Of a stretch of 6,887 nucleotides of DNA, positions 1 through 6,702 are shown piece by piece. Every line of letters starts with the position of its first letter. The stretch's first letter is position 1. A program made the translations under genes and the position numbers. Origin of the DNA: Gammaproteobacteria bacterium (GTDB taxonomy: Bacteria > Pseudomonadota > Gammaproteobacteria > Steroidobacterales > Steroidobacteraceae); contig JAURMS010000101.1 of the NCBI GenBank assembly GCA_030830595.1, forward strand, positions 1 through 6,887, in the 5' to 3' direction. Below the pieces are notes generated by a model, which saw nothing but the letters and a program-made list of their open reading frames with translations, was not told the origin of the DNA and did no database searches.

Positions 1-1048
1 CCGCGTGGTCGACGTACACGGGGCAGCTCAGTCCGACCGGACCGATGGAGCCCGGGTTCGCGCCGGTGGCCGCGACGACTTCCGCGGCACCGGCCATTCT
101 TAGCGGGCTGGCTACGCCCGGCAGTTTCTGGGCCTTCACCGCGTTCAGTTCATGGTCGCCGCGCAGGATCAGCGCAACCACGCCACCCTCTGCGGCGGCG
201 ACCAATAGCGTCTTCAGGACGGTCTCGGGTGGGCGCGCCAGCAACTGGCAGACCTCATCAATGCTGCCGACGCCGGGTGTTGCCACCCGGGTCATCTCCG
301 CGCTGGCGGCCGGCCGTGGATGCCCGGGCGGCAGCGCTGCCGCCATCTCCAGGTTGGCGGCATAGTCGTCCGCGTCGGAGAAAGCGATGGCGTCCTCGCC
401 GGAGTCCGCCAGCACGTGGAATTCCTGGGAAGCGCTGCCCCCGATGGCGCCCGTGTCGGCCAGCACTGCCCGGAAATCCAGCTGCATCCGGCTGAAGATG
501 GCGGTGTAGGCCCGGTACATGGCCTGGTAGCCGTCTTCCAGCGAGGCCTGGTCAAGGTGGAAGCTGTAGGCATCCTTCATCAGGAACTCGCGGGCCCGCA
601 TCACGCCGAACCGCGGGCGGATTTCGTCGCGGAACTTGGTCTGCACCTGATAGAAGTTAACCGGCAGCTGGCGATAGGAGCGCAACTCGCGGCGTGCGAG
701 GTCGGTGACCACCTCCTCGTGGGTGGGCGCGAGCACCATGTCCCGTTGGTGCCGATCCTTGAAGCGCAGGAGTTCGGGCCCGAACTGGTCCCAGCGGCCT
801 GACTCCTGCCATAGCTCGGCCGGCTGGGCCACGGGCATGGAAATCTCGAGTGCGCCCTCGCGGTTCATTTCCTCGCGGATGATGGCCTCCACCTTGCGCA
901 GGACGCGCAGGCCCATCGGCAACCAGCTGTAGAGGCCACCCGCGAGGCGGCGGATGAGCCCTGCGCGCAGCATCAACTGGTGACTCACCACCTCGGCATC
1001 GGCCGGGACTTCCTTGAGGTTCTGGATGGGATAGGCAGAAAGACGCAT
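1..1048 (-). CDS. proS: Prolyl-tRNA synthetase, N-terminal part (runs off left edge)
   Basis: Charges tRNA-Pro with proline in the cytoplasm (class II synthetase). The reading frame stays open from ATG at 1048 to the window edge, giving 349 codons; the E. coli enzyme has about 572 residues, so roughly the C-terminal 40% (rest of the catalytic core and anticodon-binding domain) lies outside. Seen: motif 1 region GLYSWLP at 38-44, the PTHEE loop at 108-112, motif 2 with FRDEIRPRFGVMR at 139-151 followed by REFLMKDAYSF, then an inserted editing (INS, YbaK-like) domain from about residue 225. That domain has ETVLKT with Lys279, the position of the lysine reported as essential for editing in E. 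coli ProRS, then RGDHELN at 296-302 and NPGSIGP at 331-337. This is therefore the bacterial-type, editing-competent ProRS. No convincing Shine-Dalgarno precedes the ATG; the start is fixed by homology to the usual MR-S-Y opening. It diverges from pssA. Confidence 0.97.
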   Translation of the reverse strand, partial: MRLSAYPIQNLKEVPADAEVVSHQLMLRAGLIRRLAGGLYSWLPMGLRVLRKVEAIIREEMNREGALEISMPVAQPAELWQESGRWDQFGPELLRFKDRHQRDMVLAPTHEEVVTDLARRELRSYRQLPVNFYQVQTKFRDEIRPRFGVMRAREFLMKDAYSFHLDQASLEDGYQAMYRAYTAIFSRMQLDFRAVLADTGAIGGSASQEFHVLADSGEDAIAFSDADDYAANLEMAAALPPGHPRPAASAEMTRVATPGVGSIDEVCQLLARPPETVLKTLLVAAAEGGVVALILRGDHELNAVKAQKLPGVASPLRMAGAAEVVAATGANPGSIGPVGLSCPVYVDHA

Positions 1049-1089
1049 GATAGGAGCCGGATTTGGGCGCTCTGGTGCGCCGACGCGAT

Positions 1090-1095
1090 ATTCTA
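1090..1095 (-). promoter_or_regulatory. Candidate -10 box (TAGAAT) for proS
   Basis: On the minus strand TAGAAT is followed by ATCGCG and lies 41 nt before the proS ATG, predicting a transcript start near 1083 and a leader of about 35 nt. It matches 5 of 6 bases of the sigma-70 -10 consensus. No good -35 is visible at the 16-18 nt spacing (around 1112-1119). The same hexamer, also followed by a CGCG run, precedes prfC, which supports its being a real promoter element. This is inference from sequence only. Confidence 0.45.
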
Positions 1096-1124
1096 TGGAC
1101 TCCATCGGCCTCCTGCACGGCCAC

Positions 1125-1130
1125 GGAGGT
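1125..1130 (+). promoter_or_regulatory. Ribosome binding site of pssA
   Basis: GGAGGT ends 7 nt before the ATG at 1138. It is a near-perfect Shine-Dalgarno and decides the start: the frame is open further upstream (to an ATG at 1063), but the extra residues do not resemble a PssA N-terminus and the upstream ATG has no such site. Confidence 0.8.
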
Positions 1131-1137
1131 CGCAAGC

Positions 1138-1902
1138 ATGACGGAAGAGCCAAAACCAAGGACACCCCGACGGGGGGCGTTCCTGCTGCCCAACCTGCTG
1201 ACCACGGGATGCCTGTTTTCAGGCTTTTATGCCGTGGTGGCCGCCATCGACGGCAACCTGATCCAGGGCGCAATGGCCATTTTCCTGGCCATGGTGTTCG
1301 ACGGCCTCGACGGCCGGGTGGCCCGCATGACCGGCACCGAGAGCCTGTTTGGAAAGGAATACGACAGCCTGGCGGACATGGTGGCCTTCGGCCTGGCGCC
1401 TGCCATCGTGTGCTACCAGTGGGGCGTCGACCGAATTGCCGAATACGGCCTGGCCTGGGGACGGCTCGGCTGGGTGGCCGCGTTCTTCTACACCGCCGCG
1501 GGGGCGCTGCGGCTCGCCCGCTTCAATGCCAGGACCGTAGCCGACAAGCGTTATTTCGAGGGGCTGCCGAGCCCCTCGGCAGCGGCCGTGGTGGCGGCCT
1601 TCGTCTGGCTGGCCACCAAGTACGGGCTCGAGGGGCTGCCGGCACTGGTGTTGGGGTTCCTGGTGACCGCCACGGCCGGGGCCCTGATGGTCAGCCGGCA
1701 TTCCTATGCCAGCTTCAAGCATCGGGCGACCAGCGAGCGGGTGCGCTACTCGCGCCTGCTGCTGATTCCCCTGGTGTTCTCGCTGATCGCCATCAACCCG
1801 CCTGTGGCGCTGTTCCTGCTGTTCGGTTCCTACGCGGCCTCGGGACCGCTGGTCTGGAGCTGGCGTCGCCTGACGCGCCGCAGGCGGCCGCGGGAAGAAT
1901 GA
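1138..1902 (+). CDS. pssA: CDP-diacylglycerol-serine O-phosphatidyltransferase (phosphatidylserine synthase)
   Basis: An integral membrane enzyme that makes phosphatidylserine from CDP-diacylglycerol and L-serine, the precursor of phosphatidylethanolamine. The 254-residue protein carries the complete CDP-alcohol phosphotransferase signature: Asp55-x2-Asp58-Gly59-x2-Ala62-Arg63-x8-Gly72-x3-Asp76-x3-Asp80. The aspartates hold the divalent metals and Asp80 is the expected catalytic base. The N-terminal segment (LLPNLLTTGCLFSGFYA, 16-32) and the later GLPSPSAAA are typical of the Bacillus-type (type II) PssA, not the phospholipase-D-type enzyme of E. coli. Several hydrophobic stretches (about 20-36, 44-54, 104-115, 138-150, 157-172, 198-230) fit a multi-pass protein, and the tail is strongly basic (RRLTRRRRPREE). 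It is first in an apparent pssA-udg-rimI unit; its TGA overlaps the next start as ATGA. Family assignment is firm; serine as substrate is inferred from overall resemblance to PssA rather than PgsA. Confidence 0.93.
   Translation: MTEEPKPRTPRRGAFLLPNLLTTGCLFSGFYAVVAAIDGNLIQGAMAIFLAMVFDGLDGRVARMTGTESLFGKEYDSLADMVAFGLAPAIVCYQWGVDRIAEYGLAWGRLGWVAAFFYTAAGALRLARFNARTVADKRYFEGLPSPSAAAVVAAFVWLATKYGLEGLPALVLGFLVTATAGALMVSRHSYASFKHRATSERVRYSRLLLIPLVFSLIAINPPVALFLLFGSYAASGPLVWSWRRLTRRRRPREE
1563..1583 (+). other. Perfect 9 bp hairpin inside pssA
   Basis: GCTGCCGAG and CTCGGCAGC form a perfect 9 bp stem around a 3 nt loop (ccc). It falls in the codons for the conserved GLPSPSAA region of PssA. No U-tract follows, so it is not a standard terminator. 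It may be chance in GC-rich coding DNA. Confidence 0.4.
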
Positions 1903-2549
1903 CCCCGATGGACCCGGCACGCGCAGACCGGCTGCAGTCGCTCGGGGTGGTGCCCTATCGCCTGCGGGCGCCGACGACCTCGGTCGACCAGCCTTGGGAA
2001 ACACTGAAGGCGGAAGTGGCCCGCTGCACCCGCTGTGCCCTGTGCGATTCGCGCACCCAGACCGTGTTCGGGACAGGCGCGCTGGATGCCGAGTTGGTGG
2101 TGGTGGGGGAAGCTCCGGGCGCGGAAGAAGACCGGCGCGGTGAGCCCTTCGTCGGCCGGGCCGGGCAGTTGCTGGATGCCATGCTGCAGGCGGCGGGTTG
2201 GGCGAGGGAGCAGGTGTTCATCGCCAACGTGCTGAAATGCAGGCCGCCGGGCAATCGTGATCCCTCCGCGGAGGAGATCGAGCGTTGCCTGCCTTACCTC
2301 GGCAGGCAGCTGCAGTCGCTGGCACCGCGCGCCGTCCTGTGCGTGGGCAGGGTGGCTGCCCAGGCACTGCTGGCGACCGACGTACCCATCGGACGACTGC
2401 GTGGCCGCGTGCATGCCGGCCCCGGGGGCTTGCCCCTGGTCGTGACCTATCACCCTGCCTACCTCCTCCGTTCTCCGGGCGAGAAGGCCAAGTCGTGGGC
2501 AGACCTTAAGCTGCTGCGCGCCACCCTGGGACTGCGGCGTGGCGGCTGA
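1899..2549 (+). CDS. Family 4 [4Fe-4S] uracil-DNA glycosylase with psi-like N-terminal extension
   Basis: Removes uracil from DNA, the first step of base excision repair. The 216-residue protein has the family 4 (UDGa) layout: an N-terminal extension (1-35), the first cysteine pair C43-x2-C46 in ARCTRCALC, motif 1 GEAPG (70-74) with an ED pair and PFVG (83-86), then NVLKCRPPGNR with C114, C130 sixteen residues later, and motif 2 HPAYLLR (185-191). Cysteine spacing (x2, 67, 15 intervening residues) matches the iron-sulfur ligands of Thermus UDGa closely; C49 is an extra cysteine. Such proteins are also annotated as phage SPO1 DNA polymerase-related. ATG at 1899 overlaps the pssA stop (ATGA); a second ATG at 1908, preceded by GGGAAG ten nt away, is an alternative that would shorten it by three residues. 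The gene lies directly before rimI, where E. coli has holD, and the extension resembles E. coli psi (see separate entry). Confidence 0.93.
   Translation: MTPMDPARADRLQSLGVVPYRLRAPTTSVDQPWETLKAEVARCTRCALCDSRTQTVFGTGALDAELVVVGEAPGAEEDRRGEPFVGRAGQLLDAMLQAAGWAREQVFIANVLKCRPPGNRDPSAEEIERCLPYLGRQLQSLAPRAVLCVGRVAAQALLATDVPIGRLRGRVHAGPGGLPLVVTYHPAYLLRSPGEKAKSWADLKLLRATLGLRRGG
1932..1973 (+). other. Codons for psi(HolD)-like clamp-loader peptide at the glycosylase N-terminus
   Basis: Residues 12-25 of the glycosylase read LQSLGVVPYRLRAP. E. coli psi, as I recall its sequence, has LQQLGITQWSLRRP at residues 9-22. Aligned without gaps, 8 of 14 positions are identical, and I/V and W/Y are conservative. 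In E. coli this N-terminal psi segment is the part known to bind the clamp-loader collar; the rest of psi binds chi. A linker of about 17 residues separates the segment from the first iron-sulfur cysteine. Clamp-loader binding here is inference; the E. coli sequence is from memory and should be realigned. Confidence 0.5.
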
Positions 2550-2552
2550 GGG
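2548..2552 (+). promoter_or_regulatory. Ribosome binding site of rimI
   Basis: GAGGG overlaps the last two bases of the glycosylase stop codon and lies 7 nt before the ATG at 2560. It favours this ATG over the GTG codons at 2539 and 2557, and implies translational coupling with the upstream gene. Confidence 0.65.
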
Positions 2553-2559
2553 TCGGGTG

Positions 2560-3015
2560 ATGCGGATTCGGCGTATGCAGCTCACCGACCTCGACCAGGT
2601 CATGGCGCTCGAGCGCGAGGCCTATGGCTTTCCATGGACCGAGCAGGTTTTCCGCGATTGTCTCCGGGTCGGTTACGAGTGCCGGGTGGTCGAGGCCGGT
2701 GGACTCGACGTGGCCGGCTACGCGGTGCTCTCGGTCGGCGCCGGGGAGTGCCATCTCCTGAACCTGTGCGTTGCGCCGGCGGTGCGCCGTGTGGGTGTGG
2801 GCCGCGCATTCCTGATGGCCATGCTCGGGAAGGGTCGCGCCGGCGGTGCGCTGCATGCCTTCCTGGAGGTGCGCCCGTCCAACACCGGCGCCATTGCCCT
2901 GTATCGCACGGCGGGTTTCGAGCGGATCGGCCTTCGCCGCGGTTATTACCAGGCCGAGGGTGGTCGCGAAGATGCGCTGGTGTTCCGTCGGCCCCTGGAC
3001 GACCTCGCGGCCTGA
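2560..3015 (+). CDS. rimI: Ribosomal protein S18-alanine N-acetyltransferase
   Basis: A GNAT-family enzyme that acetylates the N-terminal alanine of ribosomal protein S18 using acetyl-CoA. The 151-residue protein has the family's usual length. The acetyl-CoA-binding motif R-x-x-G-x-G is RRVGVG at 76-81. LEVRPSN places a glutamate at position 103 and IALYRTAGF a tyrosine at 115; these match the catalytic base and acid described for Salmonella RimI in both identity and numbering. FPW at 24-26 and the C-terminal RRGYYQAEGGREDAL are also RimI signatures. ATG 2560 is chosen because of the GAGGG site and because RimI proteins open with a short strand leading to the TDL segment; an in-frame GTG at 2539 would overlap the glycosylase gene. 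It is followed by prfC after 29 nt, with no yjjG between them as there is in E. coli. Some GNAT paralogues acetylate other substrates, but the motif match and context favour RimI. Confidence 0.92.
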   Translation: MRIRRMQLTDLDQVMALEREAYGFPWTEQVFRDCLRVGYECRVVEAGGLDVAGYAVLSVGAGECHLLNLCVAPAVRRVGVGRAFLMAMLGKGRAGGALHAFLEVRPSNTGAIALYRTAGFERIGLRRGYYQAEGGREDALVFRRPLDDLAA

Positions 3016-3029
3016 GGGCCTGCGTGCGC

Positions 3030-3035
3030 TAGAAT
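3030..3035 (+). promoter_or_regulatory. Candidate -10 box (TAGAAT) immediately before prfC
   Basis: TAGAAT sits in the 29 bp rimI-prfC spacer, with only 9 nt between it and the prfC ATG. A start 7-10 nt downstream would fall at or within three bases of the ATG, giving a leaderless or near-leaderless mRNA. No Shine-Dalgarno lies between the box and the start, which is consistent. No good -35 is visible. Inference from sequence only. Confidence 0.45.
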
Positions 3036-3044
3036 CCGCGCCCC

Positions 3045-4634
<1,590 letters not shown>

Positions 4635-4651
4635 CGGTGCTGGGGCTCCGC

Positions 4652-4658
4652 GAGGGGG
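4652..4658 (+). promoter_or_regulatory. Ribosome binding site deciding the transporter start
   Basis: GAGGGGG lies 5 nt before the ATG at 4664. An in-frame GTG at 4637 would add nine residues, but it sits 2 nt after the prfC stop with no comparable site, and UMF1 proteins normally begin shortly before the SWALYDWANSAF motif. ATG 4664 is therefore preferred. Confidence 0.65.
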
Positions 4659-4663
4659 TTCGG

Positions 4664-5953
4664 ATGCGGAGCTTGCTGAGGCGGCCGGTGGTGTCCTGGG
4701 CCCTCTACGATTGGGCCAATTCCGCCTTTGCCACCACGGTGATGGCGGGCTTCTTCCCCGTGTTCTTCAAGCAGTACTGGACCTCGGGCGTCGAGGTGTC
4801 GGTCAGCACCTTCCGCCTAGGCCTGGCCAACGGCCTCGCCAGCCTGCTGATCGCCTTGCTGGCACCGCTGCTCGGCGCCATTGCTGATCGCAGCGGCCTG
4901 CGAGTTCGCTTCCTGATGCTCGGCATCGTCCTCGGCGCTGCCGGCACCAGCGGGCTCTACCTGGTGGCAGAGGGCCAGTGGCAGTTGGCGGTCTTCACCT
5001 ACGTGCTGGCCTCGGTCGGCTACTGGAGCGCAGAAACCTTCTACGATTCCCTGCTGATCGACGTCGCCGCCCCCGGCGAGTACGACATGGTTTCCGCGCT
5101 GGGTTACAGCCTGGGCTATGTGGGCGGTGGCCTGCTGTTCGCACTGAACGTCTTCATGACCCTGCGGCCGGAGGCGTTTGGACTGGCCAGCGCCAGCGAG
5201 GCGGTGCGCATCTCCTTCCTGATGGTCGCGGCCTGGTGGTTGTTGTTCTCGATTCCCGTGCTGGTCTGGGTCCGCGAGCGACGCCCGCGAAATCCCCTGC
5301 CGATCCTGCCTGCCATCGTCGCCGGCTGGCGGGAGTTGCGACAGACCATCCTGCACATCCGGACCCTGAAGCCGCTGGTCTGGTTCCTGGGTGCCTACTG
5401 GCTGTACATCGACGGGGTGAACACCATCGTCAAGATGGCGGTGGACTACGGCCTGTCACTGGGCTTTCCACAGGAGAGCCTGATCGTGGCCCTGCTCATC
5501 ACCCAGTTCGTGGCCTTTCCGGCGGCGCTGGGCTTCGGCTGGCTGGGTGGGCGGATCGGGCCCATCCGGGGCATCTTCATTGCGCTGGCGGTGTATGCGG
5601 TGGTGACCGTAGCGGCTTACTGGCTGGACAGCGAGGCCGAGTTCTACGCGATGGCGGTGACCATCGGTCTCGTGCAGGGAGGTATCCAGTCGCTGTCGCG
5701 CTCCTACTTCGGCAGCCTGGTGCCGGAGGGCCGCCAGGGCGAGTTCTTCGGCTTCTACAACATGATGGGCAAGTTTGCCGCCATCGTCGGCCCCGTCCTG
5801 GTCGGCGTGACCGCGCTGCTGACTGGCAGTACCCGGGCCGGGATCCTCTCCATCCTCGTGCTGTTCGTGGTAGGCGGCGCCATGTTGTGGCGCGCGCACA
5901 GCGTTCAGCTGGCGGCTGCCGGCTCCGGCCAGGCAGCCGGGTCCACGCCGTAG
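4664..5953 (+). CDS. MFS transporter, UMF1 / Atg22-like family
   Basis: A predicted inner-membrane transporter of 429 residues with about 12 hydrophobic segments. The family signature SWALYDWANSAF is at 11-22, followed by MAGFFPVFF. An MFS motif-A-like loop, GAIADRSGLR, is at 71-80, with a related GGRIGPIRG at 295-303. The segment SLSRSYFGSLVPEGRQGEFF (343-362), running on into GFYNMMGKFAA, is characteristic of the UMF1/Atg22 group (for example Bacillus YxiO and fungal Atg22). Fungal Atg22 exports amino acids from the vacuole; the bacterial substrate is generally unknown, so none is assigned. Start ATG 4664 lies 29 nt after prfC, so the gene is probably cotranscribed with it. The final 15 residues are a low-complexity Ala/Gly/Ser tail and their codons overlap the 3' end of the convergent MtfA-like gene. 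Confidence 0.88.
   Translation: MRSLLRRPVVSWALYDWANSAFATTVMAGFFPVFFKQYWTSGVEVSVSTFRLGLANGLASLLIALLAPLLGAIADRSGLRVRFLMLGIVLGAAGTSGLYLVAEGQWQLAVFTYVLASVGYWSAETFYDSLLIDVAAPGEYDMVSALGYSLGYVGGGLLFALNVFMTLRPEAFGLASASEAVRISFLMVAAWWLLFSIPVLVWVRERRPRNPLPILPAIVAGWRELRQTILHIRTLKPLVWFLGAYWLYIDGVNTIVKMAVDYGLSLGFPQESLIVALLITQFVAFPAALGFGWLGGRIGPIRGIFIALAVYAVVTVAAYWLDSEAEFYAMAVTIGLVQGGIQSLSRSYFGSLVPEGRQGEFFGFYNMMGKFAAIVGPVLVGVTALLTGSTRAGILSILVLFVVGGAMLWRAHSVQLAAAGSGQAAGSTP
5905..5953. other. 49 bp tail-to-tail overlap of convergent genes
   Basis: The transporter gene (plus, stop TAG 5951-5953) and the MtfA-like gene (minus, stop TGA complement at 5905-5907) share 49 bp of 3' coding sequence. No terminator hairpin with a U-tract is visible here. 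Both proteins end in Ala/Gly/Pro-rich tails encoded by the overlap, suggesting drift of the stops rather than shared functional sequence. Confidence 0.85.
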
Positions 5954-6702
5954 AAATCCCGGAGGCCCGTATATAGCCGCGGGTGGCTGTCGGCCATGCT
6001 CGCGGGCGCCTCAAAGAAAGCCTCGCTCGCCACGGCGAAGAATTCGACCACGTCCTCTGCACCATAGGGGTCGAGGAGGGTGTCCTCGCCGTGGTCGATC
6101 GCGGCCCGCAAGCCAGCCAGTTCCGCCTCCAGCAGCGACTCACCGGGTCCGCCGGTCTCGGCATGGAGGTAGTGAGCGAACTCGTGGACCACGACGTTGT
6201 AGGCGGTTGCTGCGCTGCGGGCGTTGACGTCCTCCCAGGACAGCAGGATCCGCGAGGTGTCCCAGGCCTGGCCCGACAGTGCTTCTGGACCCTCGGTGAC
6301 CACTCCCCACTCGTCCTCGCGCGGTTCGTTGACCACGAACCCGGCCGGATACAGCAGCACCGACCTCAGGTCTGGAAACGGCAGGTCACCGCGGCCGAGT
6401 TCCAGCAGGCAGGCCTGAGCCGATACGGCCAGCCGCATCAGGTGGGTGACCTGCAGGCCGCCACAACCCACGAAGACCTTGTCGACCATGAAGGTGGCGG
6501 TCAGGCGTTCCAGTTGGCTCCGCAGGCCGCCCGGCATCGCGGCATAGGCAGGCATGCGCTGCCTGAGGTACATGCGGTCGGCCTCGCTGAGCCCGTGCTC
6601 ACCGGCACGGCGCAGCCGACGCTCGGCCAGGGCGGGCGCCAGCAGGAGCCAGGCGATGACCGCGGCCGCCACCACGAGTACCGGCAGGAGCAGCCGGATC
6701 AC
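5905..6702 (-). CDS. MtfA-like M90 family zinc metallopeptidase with N-terminal membrane segment
   Basis: A predicted zinc peptidase of 265 residues, the length of E. coli MtfA. The zinc-binding HExxH motif is HEFAH at 173-177, and a downstream acidic segment VEFFAVASE (219-227) supplies the likely third ligand, Glu220, aligning with the ECFAVLSE region of E. coli MtfA. LLYPAGFVV (116-124) and the C-terminal HPRLYTGLRDFYGVDP (240-255) also match the family. E. coli MtfA binds the repressor Mlc and has aminopeptidase activity; no Mlc link can be inferred here, so I give no symbol. Unlike cytosolic E. coli MtfA, residues 4-25 are a long hydrophobic stretch followed by ERRLRR, which suggests a membrane anchor with a cytoplasmic catalytic domain; cleavage as a signal peptide after ALA (24-26) is an alternative. 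The start is GTG at 6702, overlapping the upstream stop (GTGA), which implies translational coupling. Confidence 0.87.
   Translation of the reverse strand: MIRLLLPVLVVAAAVIAWLLLAPALAERRLRRAGEHGLSEADRMYLRQRMPAYAAMPGGLRSQLERLTATFMVDKVFVGCGGLQVTHLMRLAVSAQACLLELGRGDLPFPDLRSVLLYPAGFVVNEPREDEWGVVTEGPEALSGQAWDTSRILLSWEDVNARSAATAYNVVVHEFAHYLHAETGGPGESLLEAELAGLRAAIDHGEDTLLDPYGAEDVVEFFAVASEAFFEAPASMADSHPRLYTGLRDFYGVDPAAWPEPAAAS

Noticed and set aside
327..344. Perfect 18 bp GC palindrome (centre AGCGCT) inside proS
   Set aside because: It lies in codons for an Ala/Pro-rich linker in the editing domain, where GCC/GGC codons make such palindromes likely; no regulatory context.
1063..1137. Upstream in-frame extension of pssA from ATG 1063 (25 extra residues)
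   Set aside because: The extra residues do not resemble a PssA N-terminus, the region carries the divergent promoter, and a strong GGAGGT site precedes ATG 1138.
657..1205. 182-codon minus-strand open frame over the proS start region
   Set aside because: It is a different frame from proS, shows only Arg/Gly/Pro-rich sequence and extends into the pssA coding region.
1047..1898. Open frame on the plus strand continuous with the glycosylase frame
   Set aside because: It is an open shadow of pssA in another frame, rich in Gly/Arg/Pro as expected for GC-rich DNA. The glycosylase has its own ATG at 1899 or 1908, and its conserved region begins only after that.
2539..2559. Earlier GTG starts for rimI at 2539 and 2557
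   Set aside because: The GAGGG site is correctly spaced for ATG 2560, and RimI homologues begin at about this point.
1219..2603. Two long minus-strand open frames (about 260 codons each) opposite pssA and udg
   Set aside because: Composition is typical of antisense shadows in GC-rich genes, no recognisable motifs are present, and both lie across well-identified genes.
4637..4663. GTG start at 4637 for the transporter
   Set aside because: It has no ribosome binding site and adds residues not typical of the family; ATG 4664 has GAGGGGG at proper spacing.
4978..5976. 332-codon plus-strand open frame overlapping the transporter gene
   Set aside because: Arg/Gly/Ala-rich with no hydrophobic or motif pattern; the transporter frame carries the family signatures.
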